DNA of 64,000 bases from Pseudomaricurvus hydrocarbonicus (GCF_011602365.1 NZ_JAAONZ010000004.1:310001-374000); one strand, 5' to 3'. Positions 37,364 to 47,498 are shown, numbered from the stretch's first letter. Translations and numbers: made by a program. The notes: generated by a model from the sequence alone, not told the origin.

Positions 37364-40279
37364 ATGACAGTAGCACACCCGGCTTTTGAGAAATTACGCA
37401 GCCAACCCATTGATTCCCTGCAAGTCACCGTAGAGGAATATCGCCACCGCGCCACCGGCGCGCAACACATCCATATTGCCTCAGACAACAATGAAAATGT
37501 GTTTCTGGTCGCCCTGCGAACCGTCCCTCAGGATTCCACCGGGGTCGCGCATATCCTGGAGCATACGGCCCTGTGTGGCAGCGAAAAATACCCGGTACGC
37601 GATCCCTTCTTTATGATGATCCGTCGCTCACTCAACACGTTCATGAATGCCTTCACCAGTTCCGACTGGACTGCCTATCCCTTTGCCAGCCAAAACCGCA
37701 AAGATTTCAACAACCTGTTGGACGTCTACCTGGATGCGGTTTTCTTTTCCCGCCTCGATCCACTGGATTTTGCCCAGGAAGGTCACCGCTTTGATTTTGC
37801 CGAAGCGGGAAATCCAGACTCCGACCTGGTCTACAAGGGAGTCGTATTCAACGAAATGAAAGGCGCCATGAGCTCGGTGCCGTCGCAACTGTGGCAGACC
37901 CTGTGCAAGTATGTGTTCCCCAGCAACACCTACCACTACAACAGCGGCGGTGACCCCGAAGCCATTCCGAATCTGACCTACGAGCAGCTGCAAAATTTTT
38001 ACAAAACCCATTACCACCCCAGCAACGCGGTGTTTATGACCTATGGGGACATTCCTGCCGCTGAGCTGCAGAGCAAGTTTGAAGAGCAGGCCCTGAGCCG
38101 CTTCGACAAGCTGGACAAAGTGATCTCCGTGCCGGATGAACAACGTTATTTGGCACCGATTCGAGTGGAAGAGGCCTACCCGGCCGAAGAAGGCAGTGAC
38201 CTGAAGGGCAAGACTCACGTCGTTTTGGCCTGGCTACTGGGCAAAAGCACCAACCTGCAAGAAACCCTGGAAGCCCAACTGCTGGCCAGTATTCTGCTCG
38301 ACAACAGCGCCTCGCCGTTACAGCACGCCCTGGAAACGTCAACCCTGGGGGCGGCGCCATCTCCCTTGTGCGGTCTTGACGACTCACAGAAAGAACTGAC
38401 GTTTGTCTGTGGCCTGGAGGGCAGCGATACGGATAAGGCCGATCAGGTCGAAGCCATGATTCTCGACGTGATCGAAAAGGTGGCCAACGAAGGTATTGAC
38501 TACGAGGACCTGAACGCCGCGCTGCAACAGCTGGAATTGCATCAACGCGAAGTCGGTGGCGACTCCTACCCTTACGGGCTGCAAATCATCATGACCGCGC
38601 TCACGTCAACCACCCACCGCGGCGACCCGATTGGCTTGCTCAACCTCGACCCGGCGCTGGAAAAACTCCATAAAGACATCAAAGACCCGGAGTTCATTAA
38701 AGGCCTCGCACGTCAGCTGCTGCTGGAAAATCAACATCGGGTGCGTCTCACTCTGCGCCCTGATGCCCAACTGGCCAACCGTAAATCAGCTGCCGAAACG
38801 GCGCGTCTGGCGAGCATCAAAGCCCAGCTCAGCGCTGAGGAAAAGCAGGCAATCGTGAAACAGGCGGAAGCCCTGCAAGCCCGGCAGGTACAAATCGATG
38901 ACGACAGTATTCTCCCGAAAGTGGGTCTCGACGACATTCCCAAGAGCATGCACTACACCCCGCACCACAGCGTCGAGAAACTGCCCACCCCCCTGACGAA
39001 TTATGCCGCAGGCACCAACGGCCTGGTGTATCAACAAATCATTATCGAGCTGCCCAAACTCAGCGAAGAACAACTACAGACCCTGTCCTACTACGGCATG
39101 TTCCTCACCGAACTCGGCATTGGCGATAAATCCTATCTGGACGTTCAGCGCTGGCAAGCCAAGGTGGCGGGCTCTATTTCAGCGTACACGTCCATTCGCG
39201 GCGCCAGCGACGACGTGCAAAAAGTTCAGGCCAACCTGACCCTGTCGGCCAAAGCCCTGAAAGCCCAGCAACCGGGCCTGAGTGAACTCATGTGGGCCAC
39301 GTTAAACGATGTGCGCTTTGACGAAACCGACCGCTTGAAAGAGCTGGTGTCCCAGGTTCGCGCTCGCCGCGAGCAGAGTGTCACCGGCAACGGTCACAGC
39401 CTGGCCATGGCCGCCGCCAGTGCCGGCATGAGCCCATCCGCCCAGATCTCTCACAAACTCAATGGCTTGGCGGGCATTCAAAGCATCAAAAAGCTGGATG
39501 AGTCCCTGAAAGACCCTGAGCAGCTGAAAGCCTTTGCCAAGCAGCTGGACGAAATCCATACCGTTGTGCTGAACGCACCGCGCCAATACCTGTTGGTGTC
39601 AGAGCCCGAAGCCCTGGCGGATTACCAAAAAGCCATTGAGCAACAATGGCCAACGGCTCAACCCGAGGAATGTGCGCCCTTCTCTCTCGATCCCATCAGC
39701 GAGAAGATCACGCAAGCCTGGATCACCAACACTCAGGTTAACTTCTGCGCCAAAGCCTACCCAACGGTACCGATGGAGCACCCGGATGCTGCGGCACTGA
39801 CGGTTTTGGGTGGCTTCCTGCGCAACGGCTACTTGCACCGGGCAATACGTGAACAGGGTGGCGCGTACGGTGGCGGCGCGGCACAAGACAGCAACGTTGC
39901 TTCTTTCCGCCTGTTTTCCTACCGCGACCCACGCCTGGAAGAGACCTTGCAGGATTTTGACCAGTCTATTGACTGGCTCTTGAGTGAAGAGCACGAATAC
40001 CAACCTCTGGAGGAATCGATTCTGGGGGTCATCAGCTCGCTGGACAAACCCAGTTCACCCGCGGGAGAAGCCAAACAAACCTTCCACGCGGAACTGTTCG
40101 GACGCACGAAAGAGAAACGTGAAGCCTTCCGTCAGCAGGTACTGGAAGTCACCATAGAGGACCTGAAGCGCGTTGCAACAACGTACTTGCAACCTGACAA
40201 GGCCAGCGTGGCGGTCGTGACCGGCCCCAGTCAACAGGACAAAATGAAGGCGCTGGGACTGGACATCATCAACTTATAA
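37364..40279 (+). CDS. M16C family zinc metalloprotease (presequence-protease-like)
   Basis: A 971-residue insulinase-superfamily protease that forms a closed chamber and degrades peptides. The inverted zinc motif HILEH lies at His63, Glu66 and His67; the third ligand is probably in the NEMKGAMSS segment. The downstream substrate-binding region (LHRAIREQGGAYGGGAAQDS) is the usual C-terminal Arg/Tyr motif. The full four-domain length is kept. There is no signal peptide, so it probably acts on cytosolic peptides. Bacterial and mitochondrial PreP are its relatives; E. coli pitrilysin is more distant. Confidence 0.93.
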   Translation: MTVAHPAFEKLRSQPIDSLQVTVEEYRHRATGAQHIHIASDNNENVFLVALRTVPQDSTGVAHILEHTALCGSEKYPVRDPFFMMIRRSLNTFMNAFTSSDWTAYPFASQNRKDFNNLLDVYLDAVFFSRLDPLDFAQEGHRFDFAEAGNPDSDLVYKGVVFNEMKGAMSSVPSQLWQTLCKYVFPSNTYHYNSGGDPEAIPNLTYEQLQNFYKTHYHPSNAVFMTYGDIPAAELQSKFEEQALSRFDKLDKVISVPDEQRYLAPIRVEEAYPAEEGSDLKGKTHVVLAWLLGKSTNLQETLEAQLLASILLDNSASPLQHALETSTLGAAPSPLCGLDDSQKELTFVCGLEGSDTDKADQVEAMILDVIEKVANEGIDYEDLNAALQQLELHQREVGGDSYPYGLQIIMTALTSTTHRGDPIGLLNLDPALEKLHKDIKDPEFIKGLARQLLLENQHRVRLTLRPDAQLANRKSAAETARLASIKAQLSAEEKQAIVKQAEALQARQVQIDDDSILPKVGLDDIPKSMHYTPHHSVEKLPTPLTNYAAGTNGLVYQQIIIELPKLSEEQLQTLSYYGMFLTELGIGDKSYLDVQRWQAKVAGSISAYTSIRGASDDVQKVQANLTLSAKALKAQQPGLSELMWATLNDVRFDETDRLKELVSQVRARREQSVTGNGHSLAMAAASAGMSPSAQISHKLNGLAGIQSIKKLDESLKDPEQLKAFAKQLDEIHTVVLNAPRQYLLVSEPEALADYQKAIEQQWPTAQPEECAPFSLDPISEKITQAWITNTQVNFCAKAYPTVPMEHPDAAALTVLGGFLRNGYLHRAIREQGGAYGGGAAQDSNVASFRLFSYRDPRLEETLQDFDQSIDWLLSEEHEYQPLEESILGVISSLDKPSSPAGEAKQTFHAELFGRTKEKREAFRQQVLEVTIEDLKRVATTYLQPDKASVAVVTGPSQQDKMKALGLDIINL

Positions 40280-40357
40280 GTTCGCGCTGCAAGGCTTTCG
40301 AGAGAGCTCCCGTCAGCTGCGAGAAAGCCACAGGGATGTACGTCCCAAGCGCCCCCC

Positions 40358-40387
40358 AAATACCCGCTCAGGCGGGTATTTTTTTGT
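40358..40387 (+). terminator. Intrinsic terminator after the M16C protease
   Basis: TACCCGC and GCGGGTA arms form a stem around TCAG, followed by T7. It lies about 80 bp after the protease stop codon and before the acyl-CoA carboxylase gene. Confidence 0.88.
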
Positions 40388-40468
40388 CCGGGTTTTGTCC
40401 GGCTTGCACCTGAGGCGCGAGCGTGTAAACATTCGGGCCGGACCCACCAATAAGGACTTACCCCTATC

Positions 40469-43400
40469 ATGAACATCCAGCGCCTGATGATCGCCAACCG
40501 CGGTGAAATTGCCATTCGAATAGCCAGAGCTGCGTCAGAGCTGAACATGACCTCGGTAGCGCTCTACAGCGAAGATGACCTGAACGCCCTGCACCCTCGC
40601 AAAGCCGATGAAGCCATTCCATTAAGCGGTCAAGGTGTCAGCGCCTATCTGGATATCCCGCAAATCATCGAATTGGCAAGGCAGCACCGTTGCTATGCCA
40701 TTCATCCCGGCTACGGTTTCCTCAGTGAAAACCGGGAATTCGCCCAGGCCTGCGCAGACAACGGTTTGATCTTTGTGGGGCCAACCGCGGACACTCTGGA
40801 CGCCCTCGGCAATAAGGCCAGCGCCCGGGCGCTGGCCATCCACTGCGGCGTCCCTTTGTTGCATGGCACCCAGGCTGCCGTCACTCTTGAGGAGGCGAAA
40901 ACCTTCTACACCAACCTCATGGAAACGTCCGGATCCCGTGCGGCGGTTATGATCAAGGCCATTGCCGGAGGCGGTGGCCGCGGCATGCGAACGGTCCATC
41001 AGCCGGGGCAGCTGGAAGAAGAATTCAAACGCTGTCAGTCAGAAGCGCTGGCGGCCTTCGGCCAGGCAGATGTCTATCTCGAGCAGAAAGTCGTCAACGC
41101 CCGCCATATTGAAATTCAGATTCTTGGCGATGGTCAGGGGCACGTTAGCCACTTTGGGGAACGTGAGTGCAGCCTGCAGCGCCGTCACCAAAAACTCATC
41201 GAAGTGGCCCCAAGCCCAAGCATTTCGAGGGCATTGCGGGAACAGCTGTGCGCTGCGGCCGTGACTCTGGCCGACAGCTTAAACTATCGCGGTTTGGGCA
41301 CGTTTGAATTTTTAATCGATGTCGACACCCAGCTATTCTATTTTATGGAAGCCAACCCCCGGGTACAGGTGGAACACACTGTGACCGAAAGCGTGTATGG
41401 CGTTGATCTGGTGCAAGCACAAATACAAGTCGCACAAGGTCTGTCCCTGGCTGAACTGCACCTCAGCCAGTCAGAAATTGCGCCGCCCAAAGGTTTTGCC
41501 CTGCAGGCCCGCATCAATACCGAATCCATGGACTGTGAGGGCAACATCACTCCCTCCGGGGGTGAAATCAGTCGCTTTGAGCTGGCCAGCGGCCCCGGCA
41601 TACGTATCGACAGCTGCGGATTCAGTGGGTTTACAAGCAGTCCCTATTACGATTCCTTACTGGCCAAACTGATTGTTCACTCTGCCTCCAATGAATTTTC
41701 CGATGTTCTTCGCAAAGCCGAACGCAGTCTGCGCGAGTGCTCTATCGAAGGCATAGACACCAACATTTCCCTGCTTTACGCCCTGCTGACTCACCCGCAG
41801 GTTGCCAGCAACCAGATCAGCACGCAGTTTATTGATGAACACATCAGAGAGCTGAATCTTTCCGCTCATCCTTTTAAGCCCTTATACAGCGATTCGAACA
41901 ACACCAAAGACAATCGCGTACCTCCTCATCCGGCGCGCCAGGAACCCAGCGTGCCGGAACACTGGTCCGGGGTCGCGACACCGATGCAAGCAGTGGTGGT
42001 CGAAATCTCCGTCCGTGAGGGCGATACGGTGCTGGCTGGCCAGTCCATCGCGGTGGTTGAAGCCATGAAAATGGAGCACGTGATTACCGCCCACGTCAGC
42101 GGCATTGTGCAACGAATTGACTTCCAGGCCGGTGACGCGGTGTCCCAGGACGCACACTTGTTGTACCTCGAAATGGATCATCAACGTGCAGGCCTCAGCA
42201 GCGAAGAAGTGCACATCAACCTGGATTACATTCGTCCTGATCTGCAGGAGTTTTTCGAGCGTAAAGCAAAAACCGAAGATCGGGCCAGGCCCCAGGCCAT
42301 TGCCAAGCGCCATCAAAAAGGCTTGCGCACCGCCAGGGAGAACATTGCTGATCTTGTGGACCCGGACAGCTTTCAAGAATACGGCTCGCTCACCATTGCC
42401 GCCCAAAGGCGTCGCCGAAGCCTTGAGGAACTGATTGACATCAGCCCTGCCGACGGTTTGGTGGCAGGCACTGCCAGCATCAATGGCGACCTGTTCAGTG
42501 AAGACAAAAGTCGCTGCCTCGTCATGTCTTACGATTACACGGTGTTTGCCGGTACTCAGGGCGCCATGAACCACAAAAAAACCGATCGCATGTTGCGCCT
42601 CGCCAATCAACAAAAGATGCCGCTGGTCTTTTTTACTGAGGGTGGCGGCGGTCGACCCGGCGACACCGATTACCCCGTCATTGCCGGATTGGATCTCGAT
42701 ACCTGGAGCTCATTGGCCACCCTATCCGGCCAGGCACCCATCGTGGGCATTACCGCAGGGCGCTGCTTTGCCGGTAACGCGGCCATTCTTGGCTGCAGCG
42801 ATGTGATAATTGCCACCCGTGACTCTAACATTGGCATGGCCGGTCCCGCCATGATCGAAGGCGGTGGGCTGGGTTCCTTCGAGGCCACCGAAGTCGGTCC
42901 CAGTGACGTTCAGGCCGCCAATGGCGTAATTGACATTCTGGTGGAAGACGAAACCGAAGCCGTCACCGCAGCCAGACAATACCTCTCCTATTTTCAAGGC
43001 TCAACGCCGAACTGGGAGGCTTCTGACCAACGTCAACTTCGACACCTGATTCCTGAAAATCGCCTGCGCAGTTATGACGTTCGGAGCGTTATCGAATCGC
43101 TGGCAGATGTTGACTCGACACTCGAATTACGCGCCGGTTTTGGCTCAGGCGTGATCACCAGCCTGATCCGCATCGAAGGTCGGCCATTGGGTCTGATCGC
43201 CAACAATTCCCGTCACCTGGGCGGAGCCATCGACACCCCCGCAGCCGATAAAGCCACCCGTTTCATGAAATTGTGTGACGCGTTTGATCTGCCCCTGATC
43301 AACCTCTGTGACACCCCGGGGTTCATGGTGGGTCCCGAGGCGGAGAAATCCGCTCAGGTGCGGCATTTCTCTCGCATGTTCGTCACCGCGGCCAATATGG

Positions 43401-43786
43401 ATATCCCCGTGTTCAACATTGTGTTGCGCAAAGGTTACGGCCTCGGCGCCATGGCCATGACCGGAGGCAATTTCCACGCCGGGGTTTTCACCGTTGCCTG
43501 GCCCACCGGGGAGTTTGGAGCCATGGGACTGGAAGGCGCCATTCGCCTGGGGTTCAAGAAAGAACTGGAGGCAACAGCCACCATCGAAGAGCGCAACGCC
43601 CTGTTCGACAAACTGGTCGCAAATGCGTATGAGAAAGGCAAAGCTATCAACATGGCCAGCACATTGGAAGTCGATGAAGTGATTGATCCGGCGGAGTCTC
43701 GAAAGTGGATCATTCGCGGCGTCAAAAGCGCAGCTCCAGCCAGCCCGCGAAGAGGGAAAAAACTGCGTTACATCGACACCTGGTAA
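40469..43786 (+). CDS. Single-chain acyl-CoA carboxylase (BC-BCCP-CT)
   Basis: A 1105-residue biotin enzyme in which all three parts of an acyl-CoA carboxylase are fused. Residues 1-450 form biotin carboxylase (MIANRGEIAIRIARAA, KAIAGGGGRGMR, YFMEANPRVQVEHTVTE). Residues about 497-575 are the biotin carrier with biotinyl Lys534 in VVEAMKMEHV. Residues about 600-1105 form the carboxyltransferase, including GGGGRPGDTD, the acyl-CoA site FAGNAAILGCSDVIIA, and GAMAMTGGNF with TGEFGAMG. The order resembles the long-chain acyl-CoA carboxylases described in Mycobacterium and Rhodopseudomonas. The substrate (acetyl, propionyl or longer) cannot be fixed from sequence. Confidence 0.92.
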   Translation: MNIQRLMIANRGEIAIRIARAASELNMTSVALYSEDDLNALHPRKADEAIPLSGQGVSAYLDIPQIIELARQHRCYAIHPGYGFLSENREFAQACADNGLIFVGPTADTLDALGNKASARALAIHCGVPLLHGTQAAVTLEEAKTFYTNLMETSGSRAAVMIKAIAGGGGRGMRTVHQPGQLEEEFKRCQSEALAAFGQADVYLEQKVVNARHIEIQILGDGQGHVSHFGERECSLQRRHQKLIEVAPSPSISRALREQLCAAAVTLADSLNYRGLGTFEFLIDVDTQLFYFMEANPRVQVEHTVTESVYGVDLVQAQIQVAQGLSLAELHLSQSEIAPPKGFALQARINTESMDCEGNITPSGGEISRFELASGPGIRIDSCGFSGFTSSPYYDSLLAKLIVHSASNEFSDVLRKAERSLRECSIEGIDTNISLLYALLTHPQVASNQISTQFIDEHIRELNLSAHPFKPLYSDSNNTKDNRVPPHPARQEPSVPEHWSGVATPMQAVVVEISVREGDTVLAGQSIAVVEAMKMEHVITAHVSGIVQRIDFQAGDAVSQDAHLLYLEMDHQRAGLSSEEVHINLDYIRPDLQEFFERKAKTEDRARPQAIAKRHQKGLRTARENIADLVDPDSFQEYGSLTIAAQRRRRSLEELIDISPADGLVAGTASINGDLFSEDKSRCLVMSYDYTVFAGTQGAMNHKKTDRMLRLANQQKMPLVFFTEGGGGRPGDTDYPVIAGLDLDTWSSLATLSGQAPIVGITAGRCFAGNAAILGCSDVIIATRDSNIGMAGPAMIEGGGLGSFEATEVGPSDVQAANGVIDILVEDETEAVTAARQYLSYFQGSTPNWEASDQRQLRHLIPENRLRSYDVRSVIESLADVDSTLELRAGFGSGVITSLIRIEGRPLGLIANNSRHLGGAIDTPAADKATRFMKLCDAFDLPLINLCDTPGFMVGPEAEKSAQVRHFSRMFVTAANMDIPVFNIVLRKGYGLGAMAMTGGNFHAGVFTVAWPTGEFGAMGLEGAIRLGFKKELEATATIEERNALFDKLVANAYEKGKAINMASTLEVDEVIDPAESRKWIIRGVKSAAPASPRRGKKLRYIDTW

Positions 43787-43878
43787 TCCAGAAGAGCAAC
43801 CGGTGAACATGGGTTTAATGCTGTACCAGAAGGCTTCAGCGAACGGGTTTAATTGACGACTGCGGTCCGGGCATCCGA

Positions 43879-44568
43879 CTAGTCGCCCAATGGGCGCAGA
43901 TTAAATTCTATGACTGCCGGTGTATCCAATAAGGCTTCGGCCACCGCCTTGTATCGTTTCAAGTCAGTGGTTCGAACCGTCATTTGGTAAGCCAGCGACT
44001 GCCCCATATCACTGAGTTTGTAGGTCAAACTGCTGACCACGATCTCGTGCTCGCTCAACAATTCACGAATATTTTGTTCGACCCAATGCTCACCACGGTT
44101 AAATTTCATCATCAGAAAGGCATACCGACGTATGGGCAAGACATCAACCAGTTTATTGAAAATGGCCAACGTGATTAAGGTCAGTAGCGTCGCGATGACC
44201 GCCAATTCGTAATAGCCGGTGCCCACGACAATACCGATACTGGCGGTAATCCAGATGGAGGCCGCCGTGGTCAACCCCCGCACCGAAGACCGATCCTGCA
44301 TGATGACGCCAGCGCCTAAAAAACCAATGCCGGTCATGATGCCCTGCGCCATGCGAGCGGGATCCATCCGAATCACGTCGGGGTTTTCCGTGGCCTCCGT
44401 TAGCCATTGAAAATCCATCAGCAGCATGGACACGCAGGATGCCAGGCAGACTAAGATATGTGTTCGAAATCCGGCCGCCCTTCCCCGATAGGCCCGATCC
44501 ATCCCTATCACGCCACCAATCAACAGTGCCGTCAGCAATCGTACAAAGGGCTCCCCAATGAACTCCAC
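43879..44568 (-). CDS. MgtC/SapB family membrane protein
   Basis: A 229-residue inner-membrane protein. The N-terminal half has the MgtC signature helices: LLTALLIGGVIGMDRAYRGRAAGFRTHILVCLASCVSMLL, then RMAQGIMTGIGFLGAGVIMQDRSSVRGLTTAASIWITASIGIVVG. The C-terminal cytoplasmic domain (KFNRGEHWVEQNIRELLSEHEI onward) is ACT-like. MgtC proteins modulate ATP synthase and magnesium or acid tolerance in pathogens; in free-living species the role is unclear. I prefer a GTG start at 44568, with GGGAGG 4-5 nt upstream, over an ATG at 44634. Confidence 0.9.
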   Translation of the reverse strand: MEFIGEPFVRLLTALLIGGVIGMDRAYRGRAAGFRTHILVCLASCVSMLLMDFQWLTEATENPDVIRMDPARMAQGIMTGIGFLGAGVIMQDRSSVRGLTTAASIWITASIGIVVGTGYYELAVIATLLTLITLAIFNKLVDVLPIRRYAFLMMKFNRGEHWVEQNIRELLSEHEIVVSSLTYKLSDMGQSLAYQMTVRTTDLKRYKAVAEALLDTPAVIEFNLRPLGD

Positions 44569-44739
44569 TCGTCCTCCCCAATCAACACGGTTTTTAACAA
44601 TACCCTTTAGAGTATAGAAGAGACTTGAGTTCATCGATTCAGGTCGGTCTCGGGATCAGCATTTTCCCGATACCGGTGTGACTTTCAAACCGGTATTCGC
44701 CTCAACCGCTGTTGACGAGAAAAGACCCCGCGATGAGCT

Positions 44740-45909
44740 TTAATAGCGGCACGGCGACAGTAAGGCCACACCCTGGCGGTTACCCAGGCCACCATTGCCA
44801 TGAACCAACCCGTATTGTGACGCTGCGGCCTCTTTACCAGCAGCCTGAGAGGCATGCCTCAACGTTGCCTCTTGTGAGTGACGCCGAGTGCCCGACGGCC
44901 GCGAAGCAGACGCGTCTTGCCTGAGTCCGTGTTGCAACAGAGTCTCATGCATGGTGATCAAGCCATTCAGTGCCGGGTTGTTCCAGGCACCTCGCGCCAG
45001 GTTCATGCCCCCGGTTTGAGTCACCGGTGTTTGCTGGATAAACGCCAGCAAGTCATCCACGCCTGACACCAACCCGCTGTTTAATAGCGCCGCCATCGGC
45101 ACCACCGGGTAGCAGGTGTAGAGTTCCAGCAGTAAATCGTCACGCTTGAAAAGGCTTGGCAGACTCGCTTCCAGCTGTTGATCCAGCGAAGCGAAAGCGG
45201 CTTGTAGATGTTCGTAGCGGGCAATCGTCGGAACCATCTCGGGTCCACCGCCCGATAAAAGCCCCAACCCCACACCGCAAACTTCAACACAATCTCCTGA
45301 ACCCACACCCAAATCGCGGGCCAACGAGACACTGGTCAACAACATGGCACCGTCAAAGTCCACCACTGGATTGGCGCAGTCCACGCCTCGAAACAACTCG
45401 GTGACCGGTTCCAACCACCGTGCACCCGGCAAATCATGAGTACGGTTTTCGACAGCCGTATAAGTCCGGCAGTAATTGTCGTACAGGGCATCACGGAGCT
45501 GGCAAAACTCGTTGCCAGACAGCCCCTGAATCGCCATAAATTGATGCGCCAGTTGATCGTAAGCCTCGGTCAGGGGTATGGATTCCCCATAGATGGCCAT
45601 GGCCTGTCGACGAGCGACGGAGGTGTACTCGCTTTTCAGGTAATCCCGACCGCGTATCACCACCGCGCCCTCCGCACCAGAGCGAATCAACTCACGGGCA
45701 AATGCCAACGCTTCGATAGGGGCGCAGCCGCTGCGAAAATGGTCTGGTGCCAGCGGGCTGTGCCAATCGATACTTAAGGGGTCGATAGTCAGTACGCGCG
45801 GCTTTATATTCAGTTGCGACGACAGGCAGCACGACAAGCGTTCAAAGTTCTGCCAGTCCCCCTCCCCATTCACGCTTCTGCCCACGGCAACACTCACCAC
45901 TGGTCTCAT
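44740..45909 (-). CDS. Thiolase-like protein, catalytically degenerate
   Basis: A 389-residue protein that I read as thiolase-fold from its overall pattern: an N-terminal SGCAPIEALAFARELIRSGAEGAVVIRGRDYL, an internal ANPVVDFDGAMLLTSVSLAR, and the C-terminal YGLVHGNGGLGNRQGVALL, which resembles the closing Gly-rich thiolase strand. The standard motifs are missing: no NxxCASG loop and no C-terminal CGGG cysteine. The segment around residues 330-370 is rich in Ala, Ser, Arg and His. Such variants often accompany enoyl-CoA hydratases and bind rather than cleave acyl-CoA. ATG 45909 has AAGGTG upstream and replaces a longer frame. Confidence 0.6.
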   Translation of the reverse strand: MRPVVSVAVGRSVNGEGDWQNFERLSCCLSSQLNIKPRVLTIDPLSIDWHSPLAPDHFRSGCAPIEALAFARELIRSGAEGAVVIRGRDYLKSEYTSVARRQAMAIYGESIPLTEAYDQLAHQFMAIQGLSGNEFCQLRDALYDNYCRTYTAVENRTHDLPGARWLEPVTELFRGVDCANPVVDFDGAMLLTSVSLARDLGVGSGDCVEVCGVGLGLLSGGGPEMVPTIARYEHLQAAFASLDQQLEASLPSLFKRDDLLLELYTCYPVVPMAALLNSGLVSGVDDLLAFIQQTPVTQTGGMNLARGAWNNPALNGLITMHETLLQHGLRQDASASRPSGTRRHSQEATLRHASQAAGKEAAASQYGLVHGNGGLGNRQGVALLSPCRY

Positions 45910-46030
45910 ACAACCCACACCTTGGCGCATTTTTCGCCTCACAAAAGCGCCCATTCTAACACACAGGCGTTTACTCCCCACGGGGCAGGCCTTACACTCC
46001 GCTCTTTCAGTCTTCAGCGGGAAAGCCCCC

Positions 46031-46864
46031 ATGGTTCAAATTGGTAAATTCAACCGCTTGAAAGTGGTCAAACTGGTCGATTTTGGTCTGTTTCTGGAGG
46101 GCGGCAAGTTTGGCAATATTCTCTTGCCCAAGCGCTATGTCCCTGCCGATACTGACGTGGGTGACGAGCTGGATGTGTTTATTTATCTCGATTCCGAAGA
46201 TGAAATCATTGCCACAACCGAACGGCCAAAAGTCACCGTTGGCGAGTGCGCCTATTTAAAGGTAACCGACGTCAACCGCGTGGGAGCGTTTCTGGATTGG
46301 GGCCTGCCCAAGGACTTGATGGTGCCCTACAACGAGCAGAGCAACCCCATGGAGGAAGGTAAGTCCTATGTGGTCTACGTGTATCTGGACCCCTACACCA
46401 ACAGGATCGTTGCCAGCAGTCGCCTGAACCGTCACCTGAGTGAAGAGTCCCTGTTTTTTAAGCCTCAACAAGCGGTCAAATTGCAAATATGTGGCCGCAC
46501 CGACATGGGCTACAAAGCGGTGATCAACAACACCCATCTGGGACTGTTGTTCAAAGACGATGCCTTTAAACCGTTAAAGTACGGCGCCAGAACCCCCGGC
46601 TACATCAAAGCCATTCGCCCCGATAAAAAAATCGATCTCAGCCTGCAGTTACCCCCGGTGCAGCAGCGAGAGCAGCTGACGGAACAAATTATTGAGCATT
46701 TGGAGGCCCGTGGCGGCACGTCAAACCTGACCGACAAAAGCGCACCGGACGACATCTATCGGCAGTTCAACGTCAGTAAAGGCAGTTACAAAAAAGCACT
46801 GGGCAGTCTCTACAAGGCCAAGCGCATCTTGATCGAAGCGGATAAAATCACCCTGCTCAAATAA
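46031..46864 (+). CDS. CvfB family S1 RNA-binding protein
   Basis: A 277-residue cytoplasmic RNA-binding protein with three S1-like OB folds and a C-terminal winged helix, as in CvfB/YitL. The opening MVQIGKFNRLKVVKLVDFGLFLEGGKFGNILLPKRYVP is characteristic, and the family continues with GAFLDWGLPKDLMVPYNEQ, YKAVINNTHLGLLF and the final winged helix FNVSKGSYKKALGSLYKAKRILIE. In Gram-positives CvfB affects virulence gene expression; in Gammaproteobacteria its role is not well defined. Divergent from the thiolase-like gene by about 120 bp. Confidence 0.92.
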   Translation: MVQIGKFNRLKVVKLVDFGLFLEGGKFGNILLPKRYVPADTDVGDELDVFIYLDSEDEIIATTERPKVTVGECAYLKVTDVNRVGAFLDWGLPKDLMVPYNEQSNPMEEGKSYVVYVYLDPYTNRIVASSRLNRHLSEESLFFKPQQAVKLQICGRTDMGYKAVINNTHLGLLFKDDAFKPLKYGARTPGYIKAIRPDKKIDLSLQLPPVQQREQLTEQIIEHLEARGGTSNLTDKSAPDDIYRQFNVSKGSYKKALGSLYKAKRILIEADKITLLK

Positions 46865-46928
46865 GCAGGGCCGACTTACAGCCTCAGCGGCACTAAGCTA
46901 AGCTTCGGCCATTGGGTATCGCGGTCTA

Positions 46929-47498
46929 TTACGGCGAGTATAAGTACGGGAAAAGTTTCTGCTTTTCTCCATCTGTCAGCTGGTTCATTCGACGAATGTT
47001 GTTTTCAGGTATCTCATCACTGCCCGGGAAGCGCGCCAGCATTTTTTCCAGACTCGCCTCCCGCAACAAATGAAAAGTGGGATAAGGTGATCGGTTCGTC
47101 AGGTTTTCGGAATCCTCGGCAGAGGTCCCCTCAAACTGATAGTCCGGATGAAACGTCGCCACCTGAAACTCCCCTTCCCAGCCTCGGCGCGCTACCAACT
47201 GATCGACCCAATGCAGGTAGAGGTTGTAATCCATAAAGTCCTGCAACATATGGGGCACAATCAACAAGGTGGTTTCCAGTTCCGTGGCGGAGGTGGCTTC
47301 CAGTTTTTCCAGCTGAGCCTGCAAATCCTCCAACAAGGCCTCTTCAGCCCTGGCCTCAGAAACCACAAACGCCACCTGTCCGGATTTTGTCGGGCGAGCG
47401 GCAAAGGGACACAAATTGAGCCCAATCACCACCTCCTGCAGCCAGCACTGTACCTCGGCAATGATCTGGCCCTGACTGACGTTTGCATTTGTTTCCAA
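46929..47498 (-). CDS. DUF1415 domain-containing protein
   Basis: A 189-residue soluble protein of the DUF1415 family. The hallmark start is VQCWLQEVVIGLNLCPFAARPTKSGQVAFVVS, and the middle contains LLIVPHMLQDFMDYNLYLHWVDQLV and FQVATFHPDYQFEGT, which are conserved in this family. The Cys in LNLCPFA and the HPDYQF motif suggest a conserved active or binding site, but no function is known to me. It is convergent with cvfB, with a 64-bp gap. Confidence 0.88.
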   Translation of the reverse strand: METNANVSQGQIIAEVQCWLQEVVIGLNLCPFAARPTKSGQVAFVVSEARAEEALLEDLQAQLEKLEATSATELETTLLIVPHMLQDFMDYNLYLHWVDQLVARRGWEGEFQVATFHPDYQFEGTSAEDSENLTNRSPYPTFHLLREASLEKMLARFPGSDEIPENNIRRMNQLTDGEKQKLFPYLYSP

